NCBI GenBank assembly: GCA_003643935.1
Contig: QMLJ01000009.1
Location: forward strand, 1 to 11,025
Direction of reading: 5' to 3'
Length of the DNA: 11,025 bases
From: Deltaproteobacteria bacterium
GTDB lineage: Bacteria; Desulfobacterota; Desulfomonilia; UBA1062
The position numbers and the translations under genes were made by a program. Shown here in pieces: positions 1-6,977 of this stretch; the first letter of the stretch is position 1, and each line of letters starts with the position of its first letter. A model generated the notes under the pieces. It did not search any database. It was not told the DNA's origin and saw only the letters and a list, made by a program, of their open reading frames with translations.

Positions 1-62
1 GCCAAAACTGACTTGTCCTCTATGCTTTCCGATATGCCTATGCTGTCAATCCTGATGCCCAT
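1..62 (-). CDS. Partial gene, N-terminus of a probable KAS III-like protein (runs off the left edge)
   Basis: Only the first 20 codons are in the window, reading leftward from an ATG at 62-60. The peptide is MGIRIDSIGISESIEDKSVL. A strong Shine-Dalgarno, AAAGGAGG (77-70 on the minus strand), lies 7 nt before the ATG, which makes the start convincing despite the short length. The first ten residues match the start of the degenerate KAS III at 10091-10981 (MSVKISSIGR) at five identical positions plus conservative I/V and R/K changes, so the same family is likely. It begins 29 nt after the stop of the complete KAS III gene at 92-1204 and almost certainly shares its transcript. Whether it has catalytic residues cannot be seen here. 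The start is well supported; the family is inferred from a short match. Confidence 0.6.
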   Translation of the reverse strand, partial: MGIRIDSIGISESIEDKSVL

Positions 63-91
63 GCCTGTTCCTCCTTTTGTGATGTTGGCCT

Positions 92-1204
92 CTAGGCATA
101 CGCAGCCTGGGCCACGTTTTCTTCCTGCCTCTGTCCCTCCGCGGCCATTATCCTCTCTGGAAGGTCGTCTAGGGTATATTTCGCAACCCCGAGGTTGATA
201 CCCGATGCCTGTACACCAAACAGTATATGATCTCCTGACCTTATCGCACCATTCTTGATGTGGTCCCATAGTGCTACAAAATGGGCTGTGGATGCAGTGT
301 TACCCCTGTTGGCCACGTTGAACACAGTGTTTTTCATGGTACATACATCGGACCCGGTCCAGTTGTTTATAAGTTGCATGGTTGTTGTTATTGCCCTTGT
401 GGCGGTCTGGTGCATTATATAGTGATGGTACGATGCCTTCTCCCAGTTGGTCCCTTTTACAGCCCTGCCTATGTGCTCTGAGGTGAGACCAATGGCAATT
501 GCATGTATCTTTGAAGAGTCTGTTTCCATGACATAGCCTTCATTACCCTTTTCACTGGGCTTGCCTATGCAAAGGTCGCAGTACTCGGCAACAGTGAACA
601 GCTCCATCTCGTGGAACCCTAAGCCCGGCCTTTCGCTGGCTTCAAGTATAACGGCTGCACCTGAATCACCGACGGTAAGGCTTGCAAACTGTGGATCCAC
701 GCTGTTGGTAATCTCTTTCTGCGCATTCATTGCGAGGTGAGTTATGTACTCACCGCTTACCACCATGCCCCTCTTTACAACGCCTGCCTTTATAAAGGCA
801 TCCATTACATTTACAGCGGTGAACATACCGGCACATGCATTGGACACGTCAAAGGTAGTGGCATTCTTGAAGTTGAAGTGTTTTGCCAGCTGAACAGCGG
901 TTGAAGGTTCGTAATTTACCTTGAAATGGGGACCGTTGAACCTGCATATGTTTGCGCATATGACCATGTCCATGTCTTCTGCAGAATAGCGCGAGATCTC
1001 CAGGCACTTTTCAACCGCCTTTATAGCAAGGTCTATCGAATATTCGCCTGTCTCGTCACCAGCGCAGGCCCTCTCCTTTATCCCCGTGAGTTCCTCTATG
1101 TCAACTGCAGGCTTGACTCTGCACCCGTCAACAAGTTCCTTTGTGGTAAGCCGACCTGCAGGAAAATACACACCCAAGTTCTCAATAACCGTCTTTGTAG
1201 CCAT
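92..1204 (-). CDS. 3-oxoacyl-ACP synthase III (KAS III/FabH-like) condensing enzyme
   Basis: This 370-residue thiolase-fold protein of the FabH superfamily has all three catalytic residues in standard contexts: Cys124 (SNACAG), His265 (IMHQT) and Asn302 (NRGNTAS). The glycine-rich C-terminal strand (GVQASGINLG, 330-339) is also present. Family members form C-C bonds by decarboxylative Claisen condensation, or transfer acyl groups, using an acyl-Cys intermediate; substrates are acyl-CoA or acyl-ACP in the cytoplasm. It is longer than housekeeping FabH (about 320 residues), partly through a tail of about 25 residues rich in Glu, Gln and Ala. That, together with the absence of fatty-acid synthesis neighbours, argues for a secondary or specialised role. 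The ATG at 1204 follows a GAGGAAGG ribosome site. The gene is divergent from the ThDP enzyme and is followed closely by the partial KAS III-like gene. Family call is firm; substrate unknown. Confidence 0.9.
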   Translation of the reverse strand: MATKTVIENLGVYFPAGRLTTKELVDGCRVKPAVDIEELTGIKERACAGDETGEYSIDLAIKAVEKCLEISRYSAEDMDMVICANICRFNGPHFKVNYEPSTAVQLAKHFNFKNATTFDVSNACAGMFTAVNVMDAFIKAGVVKRGMVVSGEYITHLAMNAQKEITNSVDPQFASLTVGDSGAAVILEASERPGLGFHEMELFTVAEYCDLCIGKPSEKGNEGYVMETDSSKIHAIAIGLTSEHIGRAVKGTNWEKASYHHYIMHQTATRAITTTMQLINNWTGSDVCTMKNTVFNVANRGNTASTAHFVALWDHIKNGAIRSGDHILFGVQASGINLGVAKYTLDDLPERIMAAEGQRQEENVAQAAYA

Positions 1205-1271
1205 AACACCTTCCTCTTTTCTCTTGGTTGTTGTTTGTAGTATATAGTATTTATACTTTCCTTCTAAACGT

Positions 1272-1315
1272 TTGCTAGATGAGTACTAGTTTAAACCTAG
1301 CAATGTATTTTTTTT
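1272..1315 (+). terminator. Stem-loop followed by T8 (terminator-like or operator)
   Basis: The arms TTGCTAG (1272-1278) and CTAGCAA (1297-1303) are perfect inverted repeats around an 18-nt loop. They are followed after TGTA by eight consecutive T (1308-1315). The order stem then T-run fits an intrinsic terminator on the plus strand. However, the stem is only 7 bp, the GC content is low, the loop is large, and no plus-strand gene lies upstream. It could equally be an operator for the leftward KAS III promoter, or a barrier to antisense transcription into the leader ORF. Confidence 0.3.
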
Positions 1316-1335
1316 GTCTGGTTAAGGAGGAAAAT

Positions 1336-1386
1336 ATGTTCGCTTCTTCTTGGGAAATAATGTATAATATAAAAGTAGTATTGTAG
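1336..1386 (+). CDS. Possible 16-codon leader peptide
   Basis: An ATG at 1336 sits 5 nt after a consensus ribosome site AAGGAGG (1324-1330) and opens a 16-codon ORF ending at TAG 1384-1386. The peptide is MFASSWEIMYNIKVVL. It lies 135 nt upstream of a ThDP enzyme related to acetolactate synthases and ends in branched-chain residues (Ile, then Val-Val-Leu), as seen in some ilv leader peptides. I did not find a clear alternative hairpin plus T-run downstream, so attenuation is not shown. A TATAAT at 1363-1368 inside the ORF could instead mark a promoter, in which case the ORF would not be on the main transcript. The ribosome site is striking; function is speculative. Confidence 0.35.
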   Translation: MFASSWEIMYNIKVVL

Positions 1387-1521
1387 TGGACTGTGGAGCA
1401 AAGGTATAGAAGTTCCCGGTATTGCTTGGATAGTGTTGATTCTTTGATGGTCGTCTTTGTTCTGATTGGTTTGTAAAGTAAAATATATTTAAAATTTAAT
1501 ATAAAGTGAAAGGAGATAGGT

Positions 1522-3189
1522 ATGGGAGAAATCTACGGAGGTCATCTTGTTGTAAAGTATCTAAGAGAGGTCGAAGGTGTGTCAACTGTCTTTGCCTTGT
1601 CAGGTGGTCATATAGACAGGATTCTTGACGGTTTTTACGAGTATAACATGAGGGTTATTGACGTGCGGCATGAGCAGGCTGGGGTCATGATGGCGCATGC
1701 CTGGTCTATATTCGGGGACCATCCCGGTGTTTGTCTCGTGACAGCTGGTCCTGGATTCACAAATTCTCTCACCGGTCTCATAAATGCATCCCTTGACAAT
1801 GTACCGCTTGTGCTGTTGTCAGGCACGGCCCCTATAAGGGACTGGGATAAGGGGGCTCTCCAGGAGATGAACCAGTCGGACATGGTGAGGTCCTATGTCA
1901 AGTGGTCAGGCCTTTGCCATGACATAAAGAGAATCCCAGAGTATCTGGCAAAGGCCTTTAGGATAGCAGTCTCTGGCCGTCCAGGGCCTGTTTTCCTGGA
2001 GCTTCCACCCGATGTGCTCAATATAAAGGTAGATGAGTCAGAGGTTGTATATCCAGGTAAGGGGACCACACTGCGTGCATGCATGCCTGATCTGGACAGT
2101 ATAAAGGAAGCTGCATCACTCATAAACGCAGCTGAAAAGCCGTTTCTTATAGGTGGCAGCGGTATCGGTTACAGCGATTGCGATAAAGAACTGGCAGAGT
2201 TTATAGACAAGACAGGGATACCATTCATACTCTTGGACAACGGTAGGGGAGCGCTACCGGACGATCATCCATTATCCCTTTGGGATGGTGGACAGACCGC
2301 GATATTAACAGCACTCTCCCAGGCAGACCTGGTCATAACATTAGGCCTCAGGTATAACTGGCTTCTCCTGTTCGGGGAGGGTTTCCCACAGGCAAAGCAT
2401 GTCAGGGTTGATATAGACCCTGCAGAGATTGACAGGAACAGGGCCGCTGACGTGGGCCTTGTTGGTGACGTGGGTCTTGCACTTAAAGCACTCAATCTGG
2501 AGGTAAAAAACAATAAACACGAAGGGTGGGTTAAAGGCCTCAAGGATGCATACTTGCCCTTGGCCCAGGAAGAGATAAATTTAAGGGACAAACCGAGTGA
2601 TCCCATACACCCTGCAAGGCTTGTTGAACTGGTAAGAAAGGCAGCTGGTGATGACGCCATATATATTGTGGATGGCGGTGACATATCCTACTTCGGCCTT
2701 ATGGGGCTAACTGCAAAGGAGAAATCAGGTGTTATCGGCTCTGCAAGCGGGCTATTCGGATGTCTAGGGACCGGTGTTCCCTTTGGTATAGGTGCAAAGC
2801 TTGCCAGGCCTGATAAGAAGGTCATTGTATTGAGTGGAGATGGTTCCTTTGGCCTTAATGCTATGGAATTTGATACAGCCGTTCGCCATGGCATACCCAT
2901 TGTGTGTGTAATATCCAATGATAAGTCGTGGGGGATGATAAAGCATGGGCAGGAGCTAGTATATGGCGGTGACAGGCTTGTCTGCTCTGAACTCGGAGAG
3001 GTACACTACGAGAAGGTGGTAGAGGGACTTGGTGGATACGGGGAGTTTGTAGACAGAGATGAGGAAATCATACCTGCTGTAAAAAGGGCTATTGAATCAG
3101 GTAAGCCTGCATGTATTAATGCGCTCACTGACCCAACGGTTACAAGCCCCGCAACCCTTATCTTTGTGGATTCCTTGAAGATGGAGTGA
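1522..3189 (+). CDS. ThDP-dependent enzyme of the acetolactate synthase / oxalyl-CoA decarboxylase / 2-hydroxyacyl-CoA lyase group
   Basis: The 555-residue protein has the three-domain layout of the ThDP decarboxylase/carboligase superfamily. The N-terminal PYR domain carries the cofactor-activating glutamate Glu51 (RHEQAG); a central Rossmann-like domain spans about 195-330; the C-terminal PP domain has the GDGSFG motif (439-444) and a distal Asn466 for Mg-diphosphate binding. The length fits the family. These enzymes make or break C-C bonds next to a carbonyl: 2-oxo acid decarboxylation, acyloin formation, or formyl-CoA release from 2-hydroxyacyl-CoA. No regulatory small subunit (IlvN type) follows, so valine/isoleucine synthesis is unlikely. 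AAAGGAG (1509-1515) lies 6 nt before the ATG. It leads an operon with two dehydrogenases, starting 4 nt before the next gene, which suggests its carbonyl product is reduced or oxidised by them. Superfamily call is firm; reaction not determinable from sequence. Confidence 0.88.
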   Translation: MGEIYGGHLVVKYLREVEGVSTVFALSGGHIDRILDGFYEYNMRVIDVRHEQAGVMMAHAWSIFGDHPGVCLVTAGPGFTNSLTGLINASLDNVPLVLLSGTAPIRDWDKGALQEMNQSDMVRSYVKWSGLCHDIKRIPEYLAKAFRIAVSGRPGPVFLELPPDVLNIKVDESEVVYPGKGTTLRACMPDLDSIKEAASLINAAEKPFLIGGSGIGYSDCDKELAEFIDKTGIPFILLDNGRGALPDDHPLSLWDGGQTAILTALSQADLVITLGLRYNWLLLFGEGFPQAKHVRVDIDPAEIDRNRAADVGLVGDVGLALKALNLEVKNNKHEGWVKGLKDAYLPLAQEEINLRDKPSDPIHPARLVELVRKAAGDDAIYIVDGGDISYFGLMGLTAKEKSGVIGSASGLFGCLGTGVPFGIGAKLARPDKKVIVLSGDGSFGLNAMEFDTAVRHGIPIVCVISNDKSWGMIKHGQELVYGGDRLVCSELGEVHYEKVVEGLGGYGEFVDRDEEIIPAVKRAIESGKPACINALTDPTVTSPATLIFVDSLKME

Positions 3190-3193
3190 TATT

Positions 3194-4417
3194 GTGAAGG
3201 CACTACAGTTTTCGGTATCCATACCAAAGTTCATAGCCCTGAAAACGCTTGGACTCTTGAACAAGCGTTTTTACTATGACAGTCCCATTGCAACCATAAA
3301 GCTAAAGGAAATTCCTGAGCCAAGTTTACCAGCTGATGACTGGGTCAAGATAAAGACTTATATGTGCGGGCTTTGCGGGAGTGATGTCAACCTCGTGTTC
3401 CTTAAAGATTCGCCATCTGCATCGCCTTTTACCTCTTTTCCCTGTGTGCTGGGCCATGAGCTGTGTGGGGAGGTAGTAGAGATAGGTAAGGAAGTAAATG
3501 GGATAGGTATAGGCGACTTTGTTACTGTTGCGCCGCATCTCAATTGCCCTACAAGGGGGATATCACCGGAATGCAAGGCGTGTCAGGCAGGAAGACCTGC
3601 CAACTGCGAGAACTTTGCAAAGGGAAATCTAGCCCCCGGTATGTTTACGGGCATATGCAAGGATATAAACGGTGGATTTGCACCATACCTTGTCGCACAC
3701 AAAACCCAGGTGTTCAAGCTCCCAGAAGGCGTGAGCCCTTCTTCGGGTGCCATGATAGAGCCCTTGTCTGTGGCTATACAGGCGGTATTAGATAACATGC
3801 CTAATGATAATGACAACGTACTTGTAATAGGAGGTGGGGTTATAGGCAACCTGGTCGTGCAGACGATAAGGGCCTTGGGCATAGGTTCAAGGATAACGGT
3901 TGTAGAACCCTCAAGGTTCCATGCTGAGTTTGCCAAGGATAAAGGTGCAGATGATATAGTAGTGGGTGGGGATATATATGCCGAGACCGTCAGGATAGCA
4001 GGAGCAATACCATACACGCCTATGATGGGCGAGAAGATACTCATAGGTGGATTCACCAAGATATTTGATACAGTTGGAAGCTCTCGTACTGTGAACAAAG
4101 CACTCAGGGTACTTGGATTCCAGGGCGTACTGAGCATAGTGGGTATAAGTGACATGCTCAAGTTTGACCCTACGCCCTTATGGCTAAAGCTGCAGACGGT
4201 AAAGGGAGTATACGGTGCAGGATACAATAATTTCAGGGGTAGAAGGGAACATGCCTTTGATACAGCCATATCACTCGTGGAGCATGGTAAGATAAGGCTA
4301 GACGAAATGGCCACGCACAAGTTCAAGCTGGAAGAATACAAAGAAATGATAGAGGTGAACATGGATAAGCCGGGTAACAGGGCCATAAAGACCATGGCTA
4401 GTTTCCTGGAGGGGTGA
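3194..4417 (+). CDS. Zinc-dependent medium-chain alcohol dehydrogenase
   Basis: This 407-residue MDR protein has a GroES-like catalytic half with the usual zinc ligands Cys61 (CGLCGSD), His88 (GHE) and probably Glu189 (MIEP). The structural-zinc lobe uses Cys118, 127, 130 and 138; the first spacing is eight residues instead of the common two. The Rossmann domain has GGGVIG (213-218), and the acidic Glu238 at the end of the second strand suggests NAD(H) rather than NADP(H). The family interconverts alcohols, polyols or acyloins with carbonyls. The GTG start at 3194 is preceded by GGAGTGA that overlaps the end of the ThDP gene (stop at 3187-3189), so translation is probably coupled. Given the partner, an acyloin or other 2-hydroxy carbonyl is a reasonable substrate guess, but this is inference. 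Confidence 0.88.
   Translation: MKALQFSVSIPKFIALKTLGLLNKRFYYDSPIATIKLKEIPEPSLPADDWVKIKTYMCGLCGSDVNLVFLKDSPSASPFTSFPCVLGHELCGEVVEIGKEVNGIGIGDFVTVAPHLNCPTRGISPECKACQAGRPANCENFAKGNLAPGMFTGICKDINGGFAPYLVAHKTQVFKLPEGVSPSSGAMIEPLSVAIQAVLDNMPNDNDNVLVIGGGVIGNLVVQTIRALGIGSRITVVEPSRFHAEFAKDKGADDIVVGGDIYAETVRIAGAIPYTPMMGEKILIGGFTKIFDTVGSSRTVNKALRVLGFQGVLSIVGISDMLKFDPTPLWLKLQTVKGVYGAGYNNFRGRREHAFDTAISLVEHGKIRLDEMATHKFKLEEYKEMIEVNMDKPGNRAIKTMASFLEG
4408..4414 (+). promoter_or_regulatory. Ribosome binding site fixing the SDR start
   Basis: GGAGGGG at 4408-4414 lies inside the last codons of the zinc dehydrogenase gene. Counted from the core GGAGG (4408-4412), it leaves 7 nt before the ATG at 4420 but only 1 nt before the alternative GTG at 4414. 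This argues for ATG 4420 as the true start. Confidence 0.75.
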
Positions 4418-4419
4418 AC

Positions 4420-5418
4420 ATGAATGTTCTTGTCACCGGTGCGAGTGGTTTTATTGGTTCTTTCCTAGTAGAGAGATTACTTGAAGAGGGCATAAGTGTC
4501 CGTGCTTTAGTACTTCCTGGTGAGGACTCGGGTGCCTTGAGGCAGAAGGGTGTTGATGTATACTATGGTGACCTCAGGGTTCCGGGTGATATAAAAGGTC
4601 TGTGCAAGGATATTGATATCGTGTATCACCTTGCAGGTAGGGTTACTGACTGGGGGGCAAGAAGCGATTTCTACCTTGCCATATACTCTGCAACAAGGAA
4701 TCTCCTGGAAGAGTCAAAGGGTAAAGTCAAAACGTTTGTCTACATTAGTTCCATTGCTGCATGCGGGCTCGGAAGGCACTTGCTTGGGCAGAAGGAAGAC
4801 GATGCATGCTTCAAGACCGGAGTGCCTTACGGAGATGCAAAGCTGGATACTGAAAGGCTCGCCTTTACATACCATGCCAGGAGGTATTTTGACTTGACGG
4901 TTGTGAGGCCTGCCAATGTCATAGGCCCTGGTAGCGTTTGGGTCAAGGACATAGTGGATAGGTTTAATACCATGTTTGTGCCACTTATAGACCACGGTAT
5001 ACATAGTGGAAGCTTCGTGTACGTGGAGAACCTCGTGGATGGCATAGTGCTTGCCGGTACAAGGGATATATCGAAAGGCCGTATATACCATTTCCGCGAT
5101 GATTGGGATGTGACCTGGAAGGGGTATCTTTATGATCTGGGGGCAATTGTGGGTAAGAGTCCCAGGTCAAATCTTTCCTTTTCCTTGGCTTGGCACCTTG
5201 GGTCTTTTATGGAAAGGATATTGACTCCTATGGGAATAAGGCCACCCATAACAAGGCTTGCTGCGGGTGCCATGGGAAGGAATAACGACGTAGACACACA
5301 GAGAGCAAGGACAGAGCTCGGGTGGAAGACTAGAATAAGCTACGAGGATGCCATGGAGAAGATAAGAAATTGGGTTTCACTTAAGCTACTCAAGGGTGAA
5401 GGACATGGCCTTGATTAG
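4420..5418 (+). CDS. NAD(P)-dependent extended SDR (epimerase/dehydratase, 3-beta-HSD-like)
   Basis: The 332-residue protein begins with the nucleotide-binding motif TGASGFIG (6-13) right after the first strand and carries the catalytic Tyr137-xxx-Lys141 (YGDAK) with Ser110/Ser111 upstream (YISS). These are hallmarks of extended short-chain dehydrogenases such as sugar epimerases, 3-beta-hydroxysteroid dehydrogenases and the 2-alkyl-3-oxoacid reductase OleD. ATG 4420 is preferred over GTG 4414 because of the ribosome site spacing and because it places the motif at the normal distance from the N-terminus. It is the third gene of the ThDP/zinc-dehydrogenase operon, starting 2 nt after the previous stop. 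It likely performs a second redox step on the operon's product. Its stop overlaps the stop of the convergent radical SAM gene. Substrate unknown. Confidence 0.87.
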   Translation: MNVLVTGASGFIGSFLVERLLEEGISVRALVLPGEDSGALRQKGVDVYYGDLRVPGDIKGLCKDIDIVYHLAGRVTDWGARSDFYLAIYSATRNLLEESKGKVKTFVYISSIAACGLGRHLLGQKEDDACFKTGVPYGDAKLDTERLAFTYHARRYFDLTVVRPANVIGPGSVWVKDIVDRFNTMFVPLIDHGIHSGSFVYVENLVDGIVLAGTRDISKGRIYHFRDDWDVTWKGYLYDLGAIVGKSPRSNLSFSLAWHLGSFMERILTPMGIRPPITRLAAGAMGRNNDVDTQRARTELGWKTRISYEDAMEKIRNWVSLKLLKGEGHGLD

Positions 5419-6977
5419 AAGGCCTGGTGAGTGTTGGTTGCACTTGCATAACCAGCACTGTCCATGTATTTTTCGTAGATGGCTCTATCCATTTCTTTTG
5501 ATGCCCTTTTGAGCAGGGACTTCCTGAAGTGTACACCTACAATGACCATGCGTACTGCCTCGCCGAATGTTTTAGGATTGATTAATATGCTTCTTAAAAG
5601 GAGTTTCCAGTAAACCAAGCGCATGTTGGCCTCATTCATTATGCCTATGCGCCATATGCTTTTAAAGAAGGCTATAATGCTATATGCGGTAATCTTAGAT
5701 ACAGTCTTTTGCTTGTAGTTCTTTAAGAACGTAATACACCTTTCATAGTAAGCCCTTGGCGAATATATGGTCTCGAGCACCCTTTGATAGCCTTGTTCAA
5801 GTTTTTCCCTGTCCATGACAGGTATAAAATTGAGATGGCCATCCGTGTTATTACCCGTGCTCTCCGACAAGAGCCTACCCTGTGCCTTCATTCTCTTGTA
5901 TAGCTTTGTACCGGGCAATACCTCTAATAAGCCTACCATTGCTATTGTTATACCGCTTTTCTGGATAAAATCTATCTGCAGGTCGAAGATCTCGTCAGGA
6001 TCGCTGTCAAAGCCGATGATGAACCCCCCCATAACCTCCATGCCGTTTTTCTGAAGGGTCCTTACAGCACTGACAAGGTCCTTGTTCATGTTCTGCACCT
6101 TGTGTGCCTCTTTCAGGCTTTCTTTTACAGGTGACTCTATACCCACGAAGACCTTGTTGAACCCGGCAGATGCCATCAGGTGCATAAGCTCCGGATCGTC
6201 TGTAAGGTTTAAAGAGGCCTCGGTGAAGAAGTGGAAAGGCCTGCCATGGGAGGCCATCCACTTTATAAGCTCTCTTAGCATGGCCTTTGCCTTTGGCTTT
6301 ATGCCTATGAAATTATCGTCAACAACAAAGACAGAACCTCGCCAGCCCCTTGAGTAAAGGGCGTCTATCTCATGAATGAACTGCTCTGTTTTCTTTGTCC
6401 TCTGCTTTCTCCCGTTAAGGAGGGTTATATCGCAGAACTCGCAATCAAAGGGGCAACCCCTTGAGAACTGTACCAGCATAGAGTCATAGTCATTCATGTC
6501 TATGAGTTCCCATGCAGGTACTGGAGTAAGCTTCAGATCTGGTTTCTCATCAGAACTGTATACGCGCTTTGCCCTGTTCATGGATAGGTCTTTAAGGAAT
6601 TCCGGGAAGGTTATCTCTGCCTCGTTGAGCACAAGGTGGTCTATAAGGCTGAATTCGTCATCCGAGGTGGTAAAGTATGGCCCGCCTGCAACTATCTTTA
6701 CACCGAACTCCCTGCATCTTCTAACCACGTCCCTAACAGATGCCTTTTGCACGATCATGGCACTTATAAATGCATAATCAGCCCACATTAGGTCTGCGTC
6801 TTCGAGTGGCCTTACATTCATATCCACGACCCTCTTTTCCCAGGAGCCAGGTGACATGGCGGCAACCGTAAGCAGACCAAGGGGAGGGAATGCAGCCTTC
6901 TTAGATGTGAATCTTAGTGCGTGTTTAAAACTCCAAAACGTGTCTGGTACCTCTGGATATATGAATAAAGCCTTCAT
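5415..6977 (-). CDS. B12-binding domain radical SAM protein with C-terminal DUF4070-like region
   Basis: This 520-residue protein has three parts: an N-terminal cobalamin-binding-like fold (about 1-140), a radical SAM core with the [4Fe-4S] motif Cys175-x3-Cys179-x2-Cys182 (CPFDCEFC) and a GIES strand (279-282), and a C-terminal region of about 130 residues resembling DUF4070. This layout is known from HpnP (hopanoid C-2 methylase) and many uncharacterised proteins. Such enzymes use SAM radical chemistry, often to methylate unactivated carbons. The B12 domain lacks the DxHxxG signature, so cobalamin, if bound, would be base-off without a histidine ligand. The start is ATG 6977 because AAGGAGG (6992-6986 on this strand) precedes it; the upstream TTG at 6998 would place this ribosome site inside the gene. 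It is monocistronic here, convergent with the SDR and divergent from the AOR. Not obviously HpnP itself. Confidence 0.88.
   Translation of the reverse strand: MKALFIYPEVPDTFWSFKHALRFTSKKAAFPPLGLLTVAAMSPGSWEKRVVDMNVRPLEDADLMWADYAFISAMIVQKASVRDVVRRCREFGVKIVAGGPYFTTSDDEFSLIDHLVLNEAEITFPEFLKDLSMNRAKRVYSSDEKPDLKLTPVPAWELIDMNDYDSMLVQFSRGCPFDCEFCDITLLNGRKQRTKKTEQFIHEIDALYSRGWRGSVFVVDDNFIGIKPKAKAMLRELIKWMASHGRPFHFFTEASLNLTDDPELMHLMASAGFNKVFVGIESPVKESLKEAHKVQNMNKDLVSAVRTLQKNGMEVMGGFIIGFDSDPDEIFDLQIDFIQKSGITIAMVGLLEVLPGTKLYKRMKAQGRLLSESTGNNTDGHLNFIPVMDREKLEQGYQRVLETIYSPRAYYERCITFLKNYKQKTVSKITAYSIIAFFKSIWRIGIMNEANMRLVYWKLLLRSILINPKTFGEAVRMVIVGVHFRKSLLKRASKEMDRAIYEKYMDSAGYASATNTHQAF

Larger units (their letters stand above)
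1205..1521. promoter_or_regulatory. Divergent control region between the KAS III and ThDP-enzyme operons
   Basis: This 317-nt AT-rich stretch must carry promoters for both directions. It contains an AAACGTTT palindrome (1266-1273), three CTAG tetramers spaced exactly 11 bp apart (1275, 1286, 1297), a PmeI-type GTTTAAAC palindrome (1289-1296), a run of eight T (1308-1315), a possible leader ORF (1336-1386), a perfect TATAAT (1363-1368), and a very AT-rich segment (about 1480-1504) just before the ThDP-enzyme ribosome site. No convincing TTGACA-type -35 box is paired with the TATAAT; the best is TTCGCT (1339-1344) at 18 bp. The start sites therefore cannot be fixed by eye. The density of symmetric sites suggests regulator binding. 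Confidence 0.55.

Noticed and set aside
1522..3189. Assignment as the anabolic acetolactate synthase IlvB
   Set aside because: No IlvN regulatory subunit or IlvC follows, and the neighbours are dehydrogenases; only the superfamily can be supported.
3583..4395. Long open frame on the minus strand opposite the zinc dehydrogenase
   Set aside because: It is antisense to a gene with clear zinc and Rossmann motifs, shows no family motif itself and has a Ser/Pro/Thr-rich shadow composition.
4414..4419. GTG start at 4414 for the SDR
   Set aside because: The ribosome site core ends 1 nt before it; ATG at 4420 has the normal 7-nt spacing.
92..5418. OleABCD olefin biosynthesis cluster
   Set aside because: A KAS III and an OleD-like SDR are present, but no OleB hydrolase or OleC AMP ligase is in the window, and the KAS III is not specifically OleA-like by eye.
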